Below are positions 59,531 through 64,000 of a stretch of DNA of 64,000 nt, one piece after another. Each line of letters begins with the position of its first letter. The first letter of the stretch is position 1. Made by a program: the position numbers and the translations under genes. The stretch is from assembly GCA_964019135.1 (NCBI GenBank), contig OZ025256.1:22699911-22763910 (forward strand), given 5' to 3'. The notes under the pieces are model-generated. The model ran no database searches, was not told the origin of the DNA, and saw nothing but the letters and a program-made list of their open reading frames with translations. Source of the DNA: Arenicola marina. Taxonomy: Eukaryota; Annelida; Polychaeta; Arenicolidae.

Positions 59531-60223
59531 GTTTGAGGTGCGGTCACCCTATAGTGATTAGAACCGTCTCACAAAGAGACCTAGTTTGAGATGCGGTCAC
59601 CCTATAGTGATTAGAACCGGCTCACAAAGAGACCTAGTTTGAGATGCGGTCACCCTATAGTGATTAGAACCGGCTCACAAAGAGACCTAGTTTGAGATGT
59701 GGTCACCCTATAGTGATTAGAACCGGCTCACAAAGAGACCTAGTTTGAGATGTGGTCACCCTATAGTGATTATAACCGGCTCACAAAGAGACCTAGTTTG
59801 AGGTGCGGTCACCCTATAGTGATTAGAACCGGCTCACAAAGAGACCTAGTTTGAGATGTGGTCACCCTATAGTGATTATAACCGGCTCACAAAGAGACCT
59901 AGTTTGAGGTGCGGTCACCCTATAGTGATTAGAACCGGCTCACAAAGAGACCTAGTTTGAGGTGCGGTCACCCTATAGTGATTAGAACCGGCTCACAAAG
60001 AGACCTAGTTTGAGATGCGGTCACCCTATAGTGATTAGAACCGGCTCACAAAGAGACCTAGTTTGAGATGTGGTCACCCTATAGTGATTATAACCGGCTC
60101 ACAAAGAGACCTAGTTTGAGGTGCGGTCACCCTATAGTGATTATAACCGGCTCACAAAGAGACCTAGTTTGAGATGTGGTGACCCTATAGTGATTAGAAC
60201 CGGCTCACAAAGAGACCTAGTTT
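59531..60223. repeat. 53-bp satellite, 13 copies
   Basis: Unit GTTTGAGGTGCGGTCACCCT then ATAGTGATTAGAACCGGCTC and ACAAAGAGACCTA. Starts at 59531 and 59584 fix the period at 53. Copies are over 90% identical, differing mainly at GGTGC/GATGT and TTAGAA/TTATAA, which points to recent homogenisation. Confidence 0.97.
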
Positions 60224-62640
60224 TGCTCATAATATGTGGTGCGCAGTAACTAATACCTTTAATCAGGTAATCGAGTAACATATCGTAACAAATTGCATCG
60301 CATAAAGTTAAAAGATTTTTTAAATAATACAGATCATATCATACATACTGGCAAAATCGATTGAATGTATATTTAATTTTGCTCAATATCAACGCATTAT
60401 TTGAGTAGTTTTGTACGATGGGGTAGAATTATGCATAACTATTCTATACATGGTTTTTTGCCTAACCTCGGACACTTTGCCGTTAGACCCTTGTCATGCT
60501 GCACACTGATGCATGACTGGTATCAAGCCAAAAAAATAGATATAATAACAAGAGATATTCGACCATAGGTCGAGGACGAAAATACATAAGTACATTTGGA
60601 AGCTGTATTAATGGCGACGTAACGAGTCGTCAGGGCCAATTTTGGCTAAAGGGCCTTATAGGGGCAATTTGGGCTAAATGCTGCCTTCGACAGGCAGTGT
60701 GGCACTGTAGGCGGAGCTTAATTGGACATCCAGTTTGAAGCCAAGGCGCTTCTCTGGAAGCAATATTAACGGTACTTTCGTATCTTTTATTTATTATGTC
60801 TTCGTGACTTCACGAACTTCATTTGACGATCACGACAATATTCGCGATGGCTTCTATTTTGTTAAGGATACCTACTTACGAAATCATGGGTGAACTCATG
60901 AACTTGTGGGTGATGGTAGCTATTGCCAAATTAGCAGAACATCAAGCAGACCCAAACTTTCGTAGGAGCACGTAAGCTATCACGTTGACGCATACTTAGC
61001 CCCCTCGCCATAGGTGTCTCTGAAGACGACGTGTTTAAGTGAACATGAAATTTTGTTCTCAAGAGCGATTGCTTGACTCATTATGAATGGCGCTACGAAT
61101 TTTACTTTTTATCTAATAATACGTCATCGTGACGTGACATGACGTCATTTGACGTTCGCGCAAATGCTCATGATGGCTTCTATTTCTTTAATATGTCTAC
61201 TTATCAACTCGGGTTATGACAGCTATTGCCAAAGTGGCTAAAAGTAAAGCAAACCCAACATTTCGTAGGGGCACGTTAGCTATGACGTCATTTTTGACGC
61301 ATACTTATCCCCTGCGCCAAAACAGTTACACACGGCACAAACTGTCCCTGAACACGACCTGCAACGTAAAGCGACCCGAAAGTCGCCATACCTTATAATA
61401 GCTGAGTAATAGCTTACTAAAGATGTGTGACGTCATGACGTCATAGTGACGTTATGACGTGACGCACGACAACGTTCAAGTGGCAATACGCCAAAGTTTA
61501 CTGCCACAACTTATTCGATTGAAGAGCTAGGCGATAGAAAGAATAGTCCTTCAGCTATGGCCTGACGAAATGGCCAAAAGTTGCATTAGTTTATCATTGT
61601 GGAGACACGGAGACCTAGGACAAGAACAAAGAACACTGCATGCGAAGTGATATAGCAACTCATTTGTTTCTTTTACTAGTTCTCTGCCGATCAATGGTCC
61701 CTACCATTTGGCGTAAAGATCACAGCTCTGGCATGTTTTTCTTAATGTTGACGTTGTTTTAAAGATGGACACAATCTCCATTCACTCATCATTGGTGGCC
61801 CCACAAAGGTGTCGTCCCACTTTGAAGCGCTCTAGCGCCATAACTGAGCAACATCCGCCTGATTGAAGCATTAAGTGATCTGTAGATGCTTATTGGCAAC
61901 TAATTGGTGAAAAAAGGCAATTTTAGCATTTTTATCTGATTTTTGACGATTTTTCTTTTAATGGCAAGAATCTGTATGTTTATCATTAGGCCATTGGCTT
62001 CGTTGCCATGGAAAGAAAAAGTAATACAGATATCGCCGTGTTTTTCTTATAACTTGCTTTAAGGTGATATTACCTCACTGTGTGAGGTATATCAAGGTAT
62101 ATATGTCAGGAAAATATTGGATTTTCTTTCTGGGACGAATATGTAATTTGAATTGTAGTGCACTGAACATGCTGAATATTTTATGTTGGGTAGGTCAATA
62201 TTCCTAGAATGTTGTACAGTTCATATCAGTGCATTATGTTATTATTTACATTCTGTACCTAGTTTTTAAAATATATATTTGGAAATGTGGATAATCAATA
62301 TTGGATTTCTTATTCTTTTCTTTTTGCGATTCTTGTCTGCATAGTGGTATACCAACGAAACCGGTGTACTAGGCGGATTACACTTTACACACATGAAGGA
62401 CATATTTATGCAGTAATCCATATTTTTCGACATACTCTGGCATGACCGGTGACCAGTGACAGTGTCACACTCACAGGTGACAGCTTAGCCTTGGGTTAGG
62501 AAGAGATACCTACACATTGACTGACGACGTTACGAGAACCTACCTCACCTACAACAGTGGCTTCACACAAAGGATTACCAGAATCTGAGGTTCCCAATGA
62601 TATAGTAAAAGGTATACCAATGAGACCCTCGGCTTAGTGG
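60224..62640. other. Gene-free interval with a diverged direct duplication and CRE-like palindromes
   Basis: 60840-61025 and 61165-61330 are imperfect direct repeats (GATGGCTTCTATTT, AGCTATTGCCAAA, AAC.TTTCGTAGG.GCACGT, GACGCATACTTA). Four perfect TGACGTCA octamers lie at 61140, 61283, 61428 and 61436. No coding sequence recognised. Confidence 0.6.
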
Positions 62641-62865
62641 CATACTTTTCAGCCTACCATTGATGTTTTGAGTGGTATATACCTTTCAGTAGCCTATACC
62701 ATTCAGTTCATTGACAAACTCAGTGCCAGTGGTATAGCCACATGCGTAGGCTTACCTTTCGGCACACCATTGGGGACCTCAGTGGTGTACCTTTCAGCAT
62801 ACCATCGGGATCGTAATGGTATACCTGTCAGCATAGCATTGACGACCTCAGAGTCAGTGGTATGT
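62641..62865. repeat. Degenerate repeat around AGTGGTATACCTTTCAGCAT
   Basis: Phrases CAGTGGTAT, CTTTCAGCATACCAT and GACCTCAG recur about five times at irregular 40-60 bp spacing. Confidence 0.6.
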
Positions 62866-62874
62866 TTTTAGATG

Positions 62875-63650
62875 TATATAGACTTGTTCTAGAGCCTGTC
62901 CATAGACTTCTATAGATGTGTCTTTTAGCTTGTCTATAGCTTTCTATTCACTTGTCTCATAGCATGTCTATAGATTTCTATGGCTGTGTCCCATAGCATA
63001 TCTAGATATCTATAGCGGTGTCCTATAGCATGCATGTCTATAGACTTCTATAGCATGTCTATAGATGGTGTCCTATAGCTTGTCTATAGATGGTATCCTA
63101 TAGCATGTCTTTAGGTGCGTCCTATAGCATGTCTATAGAGTTCTATAAATGCATCCTATAGCATGTCTATAGAGTTCTATAGATGCGTCCTATAGCATGT
63201 ATATAGGGTTCTATAGAAGCGTCCTATAGCATGTCTATAGAGTTCCATAGCACCTCTATAGAGTTCTATAGATGCGTCCTATAGCATGTCTATAGAGTTC
63301 TATAGATGCGTCCTATAGCATGTCTATAGAGTTCTATAGATGCGTCCTATAGCATGCCTATAGTTCTATTGATGCATCCTATAGCATGCCTATAGAGTTC
63401 TATAGATGCATCCTATAGCATGTCTATAGAGTTCTATAGCATGTCTATAGAGTTCTATAGCATGTCTATAGAGTTCTATAGGTGCGTCCTATAGCATGTC
63501 TATAGAGTTCTATAGATGCGTCCTATAGGCAGCCTAAAGAGTTTTGTCCTAAAGTTCTATAGAATACTTCTTTAGAAATATTTTATAGAAACTCTATAGA
63601 TTTTTTTTTATAGAAACTCTATAGATTTTTTTTTATAGAAACTCTATAGA
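62875..63650. repeat. 34-bp satellite rich in CTATAG palindromes
   Basis: Unit TCCTATAGCATGTCTATAGA then GTTCTATAGATGCG. The array is regular at 63110-63530 and degenerate at both edges. CTATAG occurs up to three times per unit. Confidence 0.93.
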
Positions 63651-63664
63651 ACATTTTTAGCAGG

Positions 63665-64000
63665 GTATGTTTACCTTAAATACTATAGTAATTTACCATG
63701 ATACATTTCCTATGCCTACCATAGTAAATTTACCATGCCCATGGTAATATTACCATAGTAGGCATATAGTAAATGTACCATAGTAAATTTACCATAGTAG
63801 GCATCGTAAATGTACCATAGTAAATTTACCATAGTAGGCATAGTAAATGTACCATAGTAAATTTACCATAGTAGGCATAGTAAATGTACCATGGTATGTT
63901 TATTATGCGTACTATGGTAAATTTACCATGGTACCTTTACTATGCCTACTATGGTAAATTTACCATGGCCACGGTAAATTTCTATAGTAGGCCTAGTAAA
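63665..64000. repeat. Palindromic repeat of about 37 bp continuing past the window end
   Basis: Unit GTACCATAGTAAATTTACCA then TAGTAGGCATAGTAAAT. The AAATTT-centred part is self-complementary, and after about 63900 the array runs in the opposite sense (ACTATGGTAAATTTACCATG). It is cut by the right edge. Confidence 0.88.

Noticed and set aside
59531..60223. CRISPR-like array of regular repeats
   Set aside because: There are no variable spacers; whole 53-bp units repeat head to tail, and the genome is eukaryotic.

Overview
This window is nuclear DNA from an animal. The evidence is spliced genes with GT-AG introns, tRNA-derived SINEs, DNA-transposon relics, long minisatellites, and AT-rich non-coding DNA beside GC-rich coding exons. 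The gene set (LIPT1, SNRNP40, an NAD(P)H-dependent FMN reductase, one multi-intron insulin receptor substrate, a C2H2 zinc-finger protein) fits a bilaterian invertebrate. The single IRS gene with eight introns argues against a vertebrate. Wording of the SNRNP40 repeats leans towards a mollusc-like or other spiralian animal, but a cephalochordate is not excluded; the species cannot be fixed from sequence alone.

Layout. (1) 1-1438, minus: a GC-rich frame of 479 codons with no stop that leaves the window at the left edge; unrecognised, low-complexity protein. (2) 2878-10199, minus: LIPT1, reconstructed here as four coding exons encoding 374 aa. (3) 11100-14923: a stack of foldback DNA transposons, including a 2.3-kb element with long inverted repeats and a perfect 8-bp target duplication. 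(4) 16921-26919, plus: SNRNP40 (U5 snRNP 40K WD40 protein), nine coding exons, 341 aa. (5) 29516-33511, minus: NAD(P)H-dependent FMN reductase family protein, three coding exons, about 199 aa, with two TA-flanked transposons in intron 1. (6) 34610-35595: a 22-bp minisatellite. (7) 37307-46806, plus: insulin receptor substrate, nine coding exons, 1777 aa, with PH and PTB domains and a long tyrosine-motif tail. (8) 55120-56237, plus: 3' exon of a seven-finger C2H2 protein with a basic/acidic AT-hook-like tail. (9) 56780-64000: gene-free, mostly satellites with 32-, 53-, 34- and about 37-bp units.

The genes do not form an operon or one pathway. LIPT1 is mitochondrial cofactor metabolism, SNRNP40 is splicing, IRS is insulin/IGF signalling, and the FMN reductase is redox. 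A tRNA-derived SINE family recurs at least ten times and sits in introns of LIPT1, SNRNP40 and IRS. I found no CRISPR, prokaryotic or viral gene system. The most useful observations are the unlisted open frame at the left edge, the complete exon models, the transposons with legible target-site duplications, and the IRS exon bracketed by inverted SINEs.
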